Shown: piece after piece, positions 18,403-26,656 of the stretch
Position numbering within the stretch: position 1 is the first letter of the stretch
Layout: every line of letters starts with the position of its first letter
Source: Mesorhizobium sp. PAMC28654
Lineage (GTDB): Bacteria > Pseudomonadota > Alphaproteobacteria > Rhizobiales > Rhizobiaceae
Length of the DNA stretch: 64,000 bases
Direction: 5' to 3'
Assembly (NCBI RefSeq): GCF_020616515.1
Contig: NZ_CP085135.1
Location: forward strand, 3,038,001-3,102,000
Translations under genes and position numbers: made by a program
Notes under the pieces: generated by a model
Seen by the model: only the letters and a program-made list of their open reading frames with translations
Database searches by the model: none
What the model was told of the DNA's origin: nothing

Positions 18403-19326
18403 TCACGACCTCTTCAGCTTGGGGTCGAGCGCGTCGCGCAGGCCGTCGCCGATCAGGTTGATGGCGAAGACGGTGATCAGGATGGCGAGGCCCGGGAATG
18501 TCACCACCCACCAGGCGCGCAGGATGAACTCGCGCGCTTCGGCGAGCATCGTGCCCCATTCCGGCGTCGGTGGCTGGGCGCCCATGCCGAGGAAGCCCAG
18601 CGCCGCGGCCTCGAGAATGGCGTTGGAGAAGGACAGCGTCGCCTGCACGATCAGTGGGGCGATGCAGTTGGGCAGGATGGTGACCAGCATCAACCTGATA
18701 TGGCCGGCGCCGGCGACCTTGGCCGAGACCACATATTCGCGGGTCTTCTCAGCCATCACGGCGGCGCGGGTGAGGCGGGCGAAATGCGGCTGCAGCACGA
18801 AAGCGATGGCGATCATCGCATTGACGAGGCCGGGTCCGAGAACCGCGACCAGCACCAGTGCCAGCAGCAGCGACGGGAAGGCCAGGATAATGTCCATGAT
18901 GCGCATGATCAGCGTGTCGACCCAGCCTCGGCAGTAGCCGGCGAGCAGACCGAGGATGACGCCGGAGATCAGCGCGGTGGTGACGACGACGAAGCCGATC
19001 GCAAGCGAGAAGCGCGACCCGTAGATCAGCCGCGAAAGCATGTCGCGGCCCACGGCGTCGGTGCCGAGCAGGAACTGCGCGTTGCCGCCCGCCTGCCAAG
19101 CCGGCGGCGTCAGGAAGAAGTCACGGAACTGATCGTCCGGCGAATGCGGCGCCAGCAGCGGTGCGAAGATCGCGATGAGGATCAGCAGCGCGAAGACGAA
19201 GAGACCGATCACCGCGCCCTTGTTGATGGAGAAATAATGCCAGAATTCCGCGAACATCTGCAGCCTGGCATCCTGTGGCCTGACGACGGTGGCGGCTTCG
19301 ATCTCGGCTGGGCCTTCATTGGTCAT
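18403..19326 (-). CDS. dppC: Dipeptide ABC transporter permease DppC
   Basis: 307 aa membrane protein. It has the DppC/OppC signature LLGTDAVGRDMLSRLIYGSR after the first helix and periplasmic loop, and an EAA-type loop (SAKVAGAGHIRLMLVTILPN). The ATG at 19326 is 1 nt from the dppB stop. An additional 16-codon upstream extension is open but would overlap dppB. Confidence 0.9.
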   Translation of the reverse strand: MTNEGPAEIEAATVVRPQDARLQMFAEFWHYFSINKGAVIGLFVFALLILIAIFAPLLAPHSPDDQFRDFFLTPPAWQAGGNAQFLLGTDAVGRDMLSRLIYGSRFSLAIGFVVVTTALISGVILGLLAGYCRGWVDTLIMRIMDIILAFPSLLLALVLVAVLGPGLVNAMIAIAFVLQPHFARLTRAAVMAEKTREYVVSAKVAGAGHIRLMLVTILPNCIAPLIVQATLSFSNAILEAAALGFLGMGAQPPTPEWGTMLAEAREFILRAWWVVTFPGLAILITVFAINLIGDGLRDALDPKLKRS

Positions 19327-19327
19327 G

Positions 19328-20335
19328 TCAGTTGGCCCGTATGCGTGGATTGATGGCGGCATAGAGCACGTCAACGATGAGATTCACGGACATGACGATC
19401 AATGCGATCAGCAGCAACCCGCCCTGCACGGTGAAATAGTCGCGCTTGGAAATGGCGTCGATCATCCATTTGCCGATGCCCGGCCAGGAGAAGATGCTCT
19501 CGGTCAGTATGGCGCCGGTGAGCAGCGTGCCGACCTGCAGGCCGATGGTGGTGACGACGGGGATCAGGGCGTTGCGGAAAGCATGCAGGCCGACGACCCG
19601 GAACGGCGACAGACCCTTGGCGCGCGCCGTGCGCACATAATCCTCACCAAGCACCTCGAGCATGGCCGAGCGCGTCTGCCTGGCGATGACGGCCAACGGG
19701 ATGGTGCCGAGCACGATGGTGGGCAGGATGAGATGCGACAAGGCCGAGCGGAACGCGCCTTTCTGCCCCGAAATCAGCGAGTCGATTGTCATGAAGCCGG
19801 TCACCGGCTTGAAGAAGTACAGGAGGTCGATGCGGCCGGAGACCGGCGTCCAGTGCAGCGTGCCTGAAAACACGATGATCAGCAGCAGCCCCCACCAGAA
19901 GATCGGCATGGAGTAGCCGGCAAGCGCCGTTCCCATGGTCAGCTGATCGAACCAGGAACCACGGCGGATGGCGGCGAAGATGCCGAAGGCGACGCCGAAG
20001 ACGACCGCAAAGATCAGGGCGAAGATGGCAAGTTCGACCGTTGCGGGGAACCGCACCAGGAAATCCTTGAGCACCGGCGTCTTGGTGGAGAACGAGGTGC
20101 CGAAATCACCGCTGAGGACGTTGGTCAGATAGGTCAGGTATTGTTGCCAGATCGGCAGGTCGAAGCCGAACTGATGCATCAGCGCCGTGTGACGTTCGGG
20201 CGACAGGCCCCGTTCGCCCGCAAGCACCAGCACCGGATCACCGGGCAGGATGCGCACGAAGCCAAACGCGAGGATGGTTATCCCGACGAAGGTCGGGATG
20301 ATGAGGGCGAGCTTACCGAGGATATAACGCAGCAT
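19328..20335 (-). CDS. dppB: Dipeptide ABC transporter permease DppB
   Basis: 335 aa membrane protein starting MLRYILGKLALIIPTFVG, followed by FVRILPGDPVLVLAGERG, both typical of DppB. The EAA-type loop (RTARAKGLSPFRVVGLHAFRNALIP) lies near residue 225. The start at 20335 was preferred over the open upstream extension because it matches the family N-terminus. A GC-rich hairpin (20347-20374) lies between it and dppA. Confidence 0.92.
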   Translation of the reverse strand: MLRYILGKLALIIPTFVGITILAFGFVRILPGDPVLVLAGERGLSPERHTALMHQFGFDLPIWQQYLTYLTNVLSGDFGTSFSTKTPVLKDFLVRFPATVELAIFALIFAVVFGVAFGIFAAIRRGSWFDQLTMGTALAGYSMPIFWWGLLLIIVFSGTLHWTPVSGRIDLLYFFKPVTGFMTIDSLISGQKGAFRSALSHLILPTIVLGTIPLAVIARQTRSAMLEVLGEDYVRTARAKGLSPFRVVGLHAFRNALIPVVTTIGLQVGTLLTGAILTESIFSWPGIGKWMIDAISKRDYFTVQGGLLLIALIVMSVNLIVDVLYAAINPRIRAN

Positions 20336-20346
20336 GGCGGGCGAGT

Positions 20347-20374
20347 GGGGGCGGAGCCATCTGGCGCCGCCCCC
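20347..20374 (-). terminator. Intercistronic hairpin between dppA and dppB
   Basis: GGGGGCGG (20347-20354) pairs with CCGCCCCC (20367-20374), loop 12 nt, located 10 nt downstream of the dppA stop on the minus strand. No T-run. Likely protects dppA mRNA and attenuates expression of dppBCDF. Confidence 0.6.
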
Positions 20375-20384
20375 GTCGCGAACC

Positions 20385-21977
20385 TTATTCGGCGATATCG
20401 ACGCCGTCGAAGCGATGGATACCGAGCGGATCCATCGCAAAGCCGGTGACGGTCTTCTGCATCGGCATGAACACCTTGGAGTGGGCGAGCGTCGCCCAGG
20501 GTGCCTGCTCCTTGAAGATGACCTGTGCCTGTTCGTAGAGCTTGGTGCGCTCGGCCTGATCCGAAACGGTCTTTGCCTTGTTGATGAGCGCGTCGAAGTC
20601 CTTGTTGCACCATTCCGCGCGGTTGTTCGAACCGACGGAAGCGCAGCTCAGGAGCACGCCGAGGAAGTTGTCCGGATCGCCATTGTCGCCGGTCCAGCCG
20701 ACGATGACGGCGCCGTCGTGATCGACGGCGGACGCACGCTTGAGGTATTCACCCCAATCGTAGCTGACGATATTGACGGTGACGCCGACCTTGGCGAAGT
20801 CAGCCTGGATCAGTTCGGCGGTACGACGCGCGTTGGGCATGTACGGGCGCGACACCGGCATGGCCCAGACGTTCATCTTGAGGTCCTTGACGCCGGCTTC
20901 CGCGAGCAGCTTCTTGGCAGCATCCGGATCGTACGGATCGTCCTTCACGTCCTTGTTGTAGGACCACATCGTCGGCGGGATCGGGTTGATGGCCACCTGG
21001 CCAGCGCCCTGGAACACGGCGTCGATGATGGCCTTCTTGTTGATGGCCATGTTGAGCGCCTTGCGGACGCGGACATCATCGAACGGCTTCTGCTGGGTGT
21101 TGTACATCAGCGCGCCGACGTTGAGGCCTTCCTGCTCGGCGACCGTCAGGTTCGGATCAGCCTGCAGACCGGCGATATCGGCCGGTGCCGGGTAGGACAT
21201 GATGTTGCATTCGCCGGCCTTCAGCTTCTGAGCGCGGACCGCCGGGTCGGTGGTGATGGCGAAGACCAGATCGTCGATCTTCTGCTTGCCGCCCCAGTAA
21301 TCAGGGTTGGCCTTGTAGCGTATGGCCGCATCGGTCTGGTAGTCGACGAAGATGAACGGGCCGGTGCCGATCGGCTTTTGGTTGAACAGCTCAGGCGTCT
21401 TGTCGGCCAACAGCTTGTCGGCATATTCCTTGGAGACGACCGAGGCGAAATCCATGCCCAGCGTCGGGATGAAGGTGATTGCCGGTTCCTTGAGGGTGAA
21501 CTTCACCGTCAGGTCATCGACCTTCTCGACCTTGGTGATGTTGTCGCCGAACTGATCATTGTAATACTGATAGGCAATGCCTGGAATGTACTGGAACCAG
21601 GGACCGGTCTTGTCGACCTGGCGCACGAACGAGAACACCACGTCATCGGCATCGAGGTCGCGCGTCGGCGTGAAATAGTCAGTGGGGGCGAACTTGACGC
21701 CCTTGCGCAGCTTGAAAGTGTATTCCTTGCCGTCGTCGGAGATGGTCCAGCTCTCAGCCAGGCCTGGCGAGATCGAGGTCTTGCCGTGATCGAATTCGAC
21801 GAGGCGGTTGAAAACGGTACGCGAGGACGCGTCGAACGTCTGTCCCGCGGTGTAAGGTGCCGGATCAAAACCTTCCGGCGACGCTTCCGCGCAATAGACC
21901 AGAGTTTTCGCGTTGGCCACGCCGCCCAGGACGCTTGCAGCCAGCAACGCGGCTGCAAAAGTCAGTTTCTTTTTCAT
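20385..21977 (-). CDS. dppA: Dipeptide ABC transporter substrate-binding protein DppA
   Basis: 530 aa periplasmic binding protein. Residues 1-23 are a signal peptide (MKKKLTF...ANA). The mature start KTLVYCAEASPEGFDP and segments LIQADFAKVGV, SYDWGEYLKRA and GWTGDNGDPDNF match E. coli DppA closely. AGGGAGTG precedes the ATG at 21977; a longer open frame upstream is rejected for lack of a signal peptide and ribosome-binding site. First gene of the dppABCDF operon. Confidence 0.93.
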   Translation of the reverse strand: MKKKLTFAAALLAASVLGGVANAKTLVYCAEASPEGFDPAPYTAGQTFDASSRTVFNRLVEFDHGKTSISPGLAESWTISDDGKEYTFKLRKGVKFAPTDYFTPTRDLDADDVVFSFVRQVDKTGPWFQYIPGIAYQYYNDQFGDNITKVEKVDDLTVKFTLKEPAITFIPTLGMDFASVVSKEYADKLLADKTPELFNQKPIGTGPFIFVDYQTDAAIRYKANPDYWGGKQKIDDLVFAITTDPAVRAQKLKAGECNIMSYPAPADIAGLQADPNLTVAEQEGLNVGALMYNTQQKPFDDVRVRKALNMAINKKAIIDAVFQGAGQVAINPIPPTMWSYNKDVKDDPYDPDAAKKLLAEAGVKDLKMNVWAMPVSRPYMPNARRTAELIQADFAKVGVTVNIVSYDWGEYLKRASAVDHDGAVIVGWTGDNGDPDNFLGVLLSCASVGSNNRAEWCNKDFDALINKAKTVSDQAERTKLYEQAQVIFKEQAPWATLAHSKVFMPMQKTVTGFAMDPLGIHRFDGVDIAE

Positions 21978-22450
21978 TGAGCACTCCCTGATGTTCTTCC
22001 AAGCCCCTCTATCAGGCTCGCGAAGCGCGCATATAAGCACCGTTTTTCCGGCTTTGGAACTCCCTGTTTGCCTACCCCACGGGAAGCGGAAAATAATTCC
22101 CGACTTTGGCGATAAGTCAGAACAAAATAGCAAAACTTGCCAATCACGGCATTGTTAACGACTGCATTTTTTTATTGATCGCCATTGTTGCGAAACCGTC
22201 GAACTACTGACCCCACTTCGCCACCGGCATGGCAGGAAGTCGCCCTCGAAAGGCGCCGCCACCGGAAAGATTTTGACGGCAAATCTTCCTGTCCTGCCGC
22301 AGGGGCAGACTTGCACCACCGCCGATAGTGACCATACATACGTGCCATGCGGGATTTCCTTGGAGAATCCGCGGTCCGCGACGGAGGACGTCTCTTTCAT
22401 CAGGGGACGGGCGCGGCAAGAGACGGCAAGAACGACTGAGGGAGTGACAG
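21978..22450. other. Divergent intergenic region, no gene seen
   Basis: 473 bp between dppA (minus) and the acyl-CoA synthetase (plus). The part nearest dppA (about 22085-22195) is AT-richer and must hold the dppA promoter, but I could not assign a convincing -35/-10 pair. Open frames here continue from the synthetase region in the wrong frame and are not supported. No obvious operator palindrome. Confidence 0.5.
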
Positions 22451-24445
22451 GTGGCAAAGACACCCAGGACAGCGACCCCGACCAAGGCGAAGGCCCAACC
22501 CGGCCCGGATTCCGGCGCGGCGGCCAAGATGCCCAAGGCGCCCTCGGTCAAAAACACAAAGGCATCCTCCGTCAAAAACCCAGTTGCGTCCAAGCCCAAG
22601 GCAGCGCCGTCAAACGCAAGTACAAAGCCTGCAGCGGCGAAGACAAAGGCAGCAGCCAAACCAGTCGCCGGCAAGCCCGCGGCCGAGGCCGCGCCGGCAA
22701 AGGCTTCAGCTGCATCCGCGCCGGCGACGGCGCCGACCAAGTTGCCGAAAGCCCTGACGGCGCTGGCCGCCGGACTGCCGGACAAGCCGTGGCTCAAAAG
22801 CTACCCCAAGGGCATACCGGCAGAGATCGGCGCCCTGTCCTACAGTTCGATCGGTGACCTGCTCGCCGCCTCCTGCAAGCAGTTTGCCGACCGGCCTGCC
22901 TTTACCTGCATGGGCAAGAACATCAGCTATGCCGAGGTCGAGCGGCAGTCGGCGGCCTTTGGCGCCTATCTGCAATCCAAGGGGCTGCCGAAGGGCACGC
23001 GCGTCGCGCTGATGATGCCGAATGTGCTGCAATATCCGGTGGCGATGATGGCCGTGCTGCGCGCCGGCTATATCGTGGTCAACATCAATCCGCTGTACAC
23101 GCCGCGCGAGCTGGAGCACCAGCTCAAGGATTCCGGCGCACAGGCCATCGTCATCCTCGAAAATTTCGCCAACACCTTGCAAGCGGTCATTGCCAGGACG
23201 CCAGTCAAGCATGTGGTCGTCGCCGCGATGGGCGACATGCTCGGTGGCCTGAAAGGCACGATCGTCAACCTCGTCGTGCGCCGCGTGAAGAAGATGGTGC
23301 CGGCATGGTCGCTGCCCGGCCATATCAAGTTCAATGCCGCGCTGAAGGCCGGCGCCGGGATGCGCTTTACGCCCGCCAGCGTCGCCGCTGGCGATGTCGC
23401 CTTCCTGCAGTACACGGGCGGCACCACCGGTGTCTCGAAGGGCGCCACGCTGCTGCACAGCAACGTCCTGTCCAATGTGGCGCAGAACGCGCTGTGGGTC
23501 GAAGACGCCTACACACTCAAGCCGAAGCCGGCACATCTCAGCTATGTCTGCGCCCTGCCGCTCTACCATATCTTCGCATTGACGGTGAACGCGCTGATGG
23601 GCATGCAGCAAGGCGCCCAGAATGTGCTCATTCCCAATCCGCGCGACATTCCCGGCTTCGTCAAGGAACTCAAGAAATACCCGATCCACATCTTTCCCGG
23701 CCTCAACACGCTGTTCAACGCGCTGCTCAACAACGAGGATTTCCGCAAGCTCGATTTCAAGCCGCTGATCCTGACGCTGGGCGGTGGCATGGCGGTGCAG
23801 AAGGGTGTCGCCGAACGGTGGAAGGCGTTGACCGGCTGCTCGATCTCCGAAGGCTACGGGCTATCGGAAACCTCGCCTGTGGCGACAGCCAACACATTCA
23901 GCTCGGGAAGCTTCACCGGCACGATCGGCCTGCCGCTGCCCTCGACCGAGATCGCCATTCGCGACGACGACGGCAACAACGTGCCGCTGGGCGAGGTCGG
24001 CGAAATCTGCATCAGGGGCCCGCAGGTGATGTCGGGCTACTGGAACCGCCCGGATGAAACCGCCAAGGTGATGACCAAGGACGGTTTCTTCAAATCCGGC
24101 GACATGGGCTTCATGGACGAACGCGGCTTCACCAAGATCGTCGACCGCAAGAAGGACATGATCCTCGTCTCCGGCTTCAACGTTTATCCCAACGAACTCG
24201 AGGAAGTCGTGGCGCAGCACCCAGGTGTGCTCGAGGTGGCGGCGATCGGTGTGCCGGACGAGCATTCGGGCGAAGTGCCGAAACTGTTCGTCGTCAAGAA
24301 GGACCCGGCACTGACCGCCGAGGCGCTTATCGCCTATTGCCGCGAGAACCTGACCGGCTACAAGCGGCCCAGATACATCGAGTTCAGGACCGAGCTGCCG
24401 AAGACGCCGGTCGGCAAGATATTGCGGCGAGCGCTGCGGGAGTGA
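22451..24445 (+). CDS. Long-chain acyl-CoA synthetase (FadD-like) with Lys/Ala/Pro-rich N-terminal extension
   Basis: 664 aa, GTG start preceded by GAGGGAG. Residues about 1-100 are low complexity, dominated by Lys, Ala and Pro (KPAAAK-like repeats resembling histone H1/AlgP tails) with no catalytic motif. Residues 105-664 are a complete ANL adenylating enzyme: YTGGTTGVSKGA (from Tyr321), GYGLSETSP, SGDMGFMDERG, DRKKDMILVSGFNVYP and the C-terminal catalytic Lys region TPVGKILRRALRE. Predicted to convert fatty acids to acyl-CoA via acyl-AMP. Normal FadD proteins begin near residue 105, so the tail is an addition. Its stop overlaps the methyltransferase start by 4 nt. Confidence 0.88.
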   Translation: MAKTPRTATPTKAKAQPGPDSGAAAKMPKAPSVKNTKASSVKNPVASKPKAAPSNASTKPAAAKTKAAAKPVAGKPAAEAAPAKASAASAPATAPTKLPKALTALAAGLPDKPWLKSYPKGIPAEIGALSYSSIGDLLAASCKQFADRPAFTCMGKNISYAEVERQSAAFGAYLQSKGLPKGTRVALMMPNVLQYPVAMMAVLRAGYIVVNINPLYTPRELEHQLKDSGAQAIVILENFANTLQAVIARTPVKHVVVAAMGDMLGGLKGTIVNLVVRRVKKMVPAWSLPGHIKFNAALKAGAGMRFTPASVAAGDVAFLQYTGGTTGVSKGATLLHSNVLSNVAQNALWVEDAYTLKPKPAHLSYVCALPLYHIFALTVNALMGMQQGAQNVLIPNPRDIPGFVKELKKYPIHIFPGLNTLFNALLNNEDFRKLDFKPLILTLGGGMAVQKGVAERWKALTGCSISEGYGLSETSPVATANTFSSGSFTGTIGLPLPSTEIAIRDDDGNNVPLGEVGEICIRGPQVMSGYWNRPDETAKVMTKDGFFKSGDMGFMDERGFTKIVDRKKDMILVSGFNVYPNELEEVVAQHPGVLEVAAIGVPDEHSGEVPKLFVVKKDPALTAEALIAYCRENLTGYKRPRYIEFRTELPKTPVGKILRRALRE

Positions 24446-25179
24446 CGACAGCAGACGGCCTTGCCGGCGATGCCGCCACGGATGCGCCTTGCCGCCCCGA
24501 CCCTGTAGCGTTCATCCGGGCGAACATGCTGATAGCCCCGGTTCCCTCGCTGCCTGAGATCCTGCTCTACACGGCGCACCCGGCGACTGGCCTAAGGCGC
24601 CTTGTCGAGGCTGAGGATGAAGAGGTTGACCCGCAGCCGCCCTATTGGGCCTATCCATGGGCCGGCGGCGCGGTGCTCGCCCGCTATGTCCTCGACCGAC
24701 CAGAAAGCGTGGCAGGGCTTCGCGTTCTCGACCTCGGCGCCGGCTCGGGCCTTGTCGGCATCGCCGCCGCGAAGGCGGGAGCAAGCGCGGTGATCGCCGC
24801 CGAGATCGATCGCAACGGCATCGCCGCGATCGGCCTCAATTCCCTGGCCAACGGCGTCGAGATCACCATTATCGACAAGGATATCACCATGGGTCCGCCG
24901 CCGGCGGTCGACCTCGTGCTCGCGGGCGACGTGTTCTACGGCCGCGAGGTTGCCGAGCGGGTTATCCCATTCCTCGACCGCTGCATGGCAGCCGGCATCG
25001 ATGTGCTGGTCGGCGATCCCCGTCGCAACGACCTGCCGCTGTCGCGGCTGCGGTTGCTCGCCGAATATCAGGTGCCGGATTTCGGCGACGCAAAGGGTGC
25101 TGTGACCAAGCCGAGTGGCGTCTTCTCGTTCGAGCAGGAAGACGCTGACGCCCGGCTCAAAACAAATCATTCTGAATGA
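24442..25179 (+). CDS. METTL20-like protein lysine methyltransferase (ETF-beta methyltransferase family)
   Basis: About 245 aa, GTG start overlapping the synthetase stop (GTGA). The SAM-binding motif I is VLDLGAGSGLVGIAAAKAGA, preceded by the family motif YWAYPWAGGAVLARYVLD. The post-II motif is LAGDVFYG. This set is that of ETFBKMT/METTL20 and its alphaproteobacterial homologues, which methylate the electron-transfer flavoprotein beta subunit and, in Agrobacterium, reportedly ribosomal L7/L12. Coupling to a fatty-acid activation gene fits a role at the acyl-CoA dehydrogenase/ETF junction. The first 20 residues are weakly conserved-looking, so the start is less sure. Confidence 0.78.
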   Translation: MTTADGLAGDAATDAPCRPDPVAFIRANMLIAPVPSLPEILLYTAHPATGLRRLVEAEDEEVDPQPPYWAYPWAGGAVLARYVLDRPESVAGLRVLDLGAGSGLVGIAAAKAGASAVIAAEIDRNGIAAIGLNSLANGVEITIIDKDITMGPPPAVDLVLAGDVFYGREVAERVIPFLDRCMAAGIDVLVGDPRRNDLPLSRLRLLAEYQVPDFGDAKGAVTKPSGVFSFEQEDADARLKTNHSE

Positions 25180-25394
25180 CCGTTCGACCCCTTCGCTGCC
25201 GCTGGTCGGCATGAATGACGTTCCTCATTCCGGACGCTAAGGTGGCCGAAGCTGTCGCATGTTTTGGGGAATTTCGCGACAAACGGCATGGCCAGAACTG
25301 GCCTGGGCTCGTTTTAGTTTCAGATTCGACGATCGCAAATGACTGTGCAATCTGGCATTCTTTGGGGCCCAATCATGATCGACCGGAGGAACAA

Positions 25395-25775
25395 ATGAGC
25401 GATCACCAAGAACACAACCCATTTGATGGCCCTCAGATGCAGGGAATGCATTACGAGCGGGCCGATATGTCGGGCGCTAATTTCGATGGTGTAAACCTCG
25501 CAGACGCACGATTTTACGCTGTTTTGACTAAGGCAAAATTCACCGACACCAATTTAAGCGAAGCGCTTTTTGACGATATCAGCCTTGCAGACGCGCGCTT
25601 TAACAACGTCAATCTGTCCGGAGCCACCATCACGAACGCAAATCTATCGAGATTGACCATACGCGATGTCACATTGGCAAATTCAGACATCAAAGACGCC
25701 GATTTGACTGGGATGCGGATCAACGGCGTTCTCGTAACCGATCTATTCATGGCCTATGAACAGACGAGAACCTAA
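25395..25775 (+). CDS. Pentapeptide-repeat protein
   Basis: 126 aa. From residue 24 the sequence follows the A(D/N)LxX five-residue periodicity: ADMSG ANFDG VNLAD ARFYA ... TNLSE ALFDD ISLAD ARFNN VNLSG, continuing to about residue 113. This predicts a right-handed quadrilateral beta-helix of roughly four to five coils. GGAGGA lies 5 nt upstream of ATG 25395. The gene and its flanks are clearly AT-richer than the neighbours and codon choice is less GC-biased, suggesting acquisition. Function unknown; some relatives mimic DNA and protect gyrase, but nothing here shows that. Confidence 0.8.
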   Translation: MSDHQEHNPFDGPQMQGMHYERADMSGANFDGVNLADARFYAVLTKAKFTDTNLSEALFDDISLADARFNNVNLSGATITNANLSRLTIRDVTLANSDIKDADLTGMRINGVLVTDLFMAYEQTRT

Positions 25776-25924
25776 AGAAGCCCGACTTGCGCGAAAGATT
25801 TTTGCGACATTGGAAGTCCGCTTTCGCGCATTGTCAGCCCGGAAGCTGACTGATCGCCTTCTCACCCATCCGGCCATTGGCGAGAAAGCCCAAGTGGATT
25901 CGCGTTTTGCCCCGGCCTTGGCCG

Positions 25925-26656
25925 TCAGCTCGCCTCCTTGACCCTCGCCGACAGGAAGTCCGGCAGGTCGGCAACCGAATCCAGGATGACGTCGGCAATC
26001 TCGGCCAGCGATTCGCGCGTGCCGGTGCCGGAGAGCACGCCGATGGCCAGGCCGCAGCCGCCGGCCCGCGCCATTTCGAGATCGTGGTGGTTGTCACCGA
26101 CCATGGCGATGGCCGACGGCTTCAGGCCGGTGAGATCCGAGAAGGCGAGGATCGTATCCGGCGCGGGCTTGGGATTGGCCACGGCGTCGTAGCCATAGGC
26201 GGCATCGAAAAGCTGCGATACGCCCAGCGTCACCAAGGTTTTTTCAGCGCCGCTCGTCGAATCGTTGGTGGCAACGCCAAGCCGGTAGGATTTCCTGTGC
26301 AGCACGGAAAGCGTGTCGACGACGCCCGGCAGCGCAACCGCCATCTTCGACCCCTGCACCGAGGTGATCTCGTTGAAGCGGGCGACTGCGAGCATCTGGT
26401 CTTCCACCGACAGTCTCGGGAACCAGAGCTCGACGACGTCGAGATTGGTGCCGGAGGCAAAGATAGAATCGGGCTTGAAGCGTTTGGCGGTGAAATCGAA
26501 CCCAGCCGCGGCCAGCAGCCTGTCGGCTTTCCAGCGATCGCCCTCGGATGCGTCCATGGCCATGAAATCGGCGACGCCAAGCCACGTCGCGTTGAAGTCG
26601 ACAAGCGTTCCGTCCTTGTCGAACAATATTCCCTTGATGTCGGCCACGCTCTTCAC
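25925..26656 (-). CDS. HAD-superfamily phosphatase (phosphoglycolate-phosphatase-like)
   Basis: 243 aa. HAD motif I is [10 protein letters not shown] (nucleophile and acid Asp), motif II is the Thr/Ser in GVATND, and motifs III/IV are NPKPAPDT and [15 protein letters not shown]. The helical cap sits between motifs I and II, so it is a subfamily I HAD. GTG 26656 overlaps the pgi stop (GTGA), so it is translationally coupled to pgi. Substrate unproven; a sugar phosphate or phosphoglycolate is likely by family. Confidence 0.85.
   Translation of the reverse strand: MKSVADIKGILFDKDGTLVDFNATWLGVADFMAMDASEGDRWKADRLLAAAGFDFTAKRFKPDSIFASGTNLDVVELWFPRLSVEDQMLAVARFNEITSVQGSKMAVALPGVVDTLSVLHRKSYRLGVATNDSTSGAEKTLVTLGVSQLFDAAYGYDAVANPKPAPDTILAFSDLTGLKPSAIAMVGDNHHDLEMARAGGCGLAIGVLSGTGTRESLAEIADVILDSVADLPDFLSARVKEAS

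Noticed and set aside
20334..21980. Plus-strand open frame of 548 codons opposite dppA
   Set aside because: Antisense to a gene whose product matches DppA throughout; the translation has no recognisable domain.
14691..22000. dppD/dppF as ATPase partners for the amino-acid importer at 13699-15365
   Set aside because: They are peptide-importer ATPases with DppBC-specific tails in their own complete operon on the opposite strand.
22105..22130. Sigma-54-like promoter for dppA (TTGGCAAG...TTTTGCTA on the minus strand)
   Set aside because: The GG and GC elements are 8 nt apart instead of the 10 needed between the -24 and -12 dinucleotides, and the -24 box lacks the C of TGGCAC.
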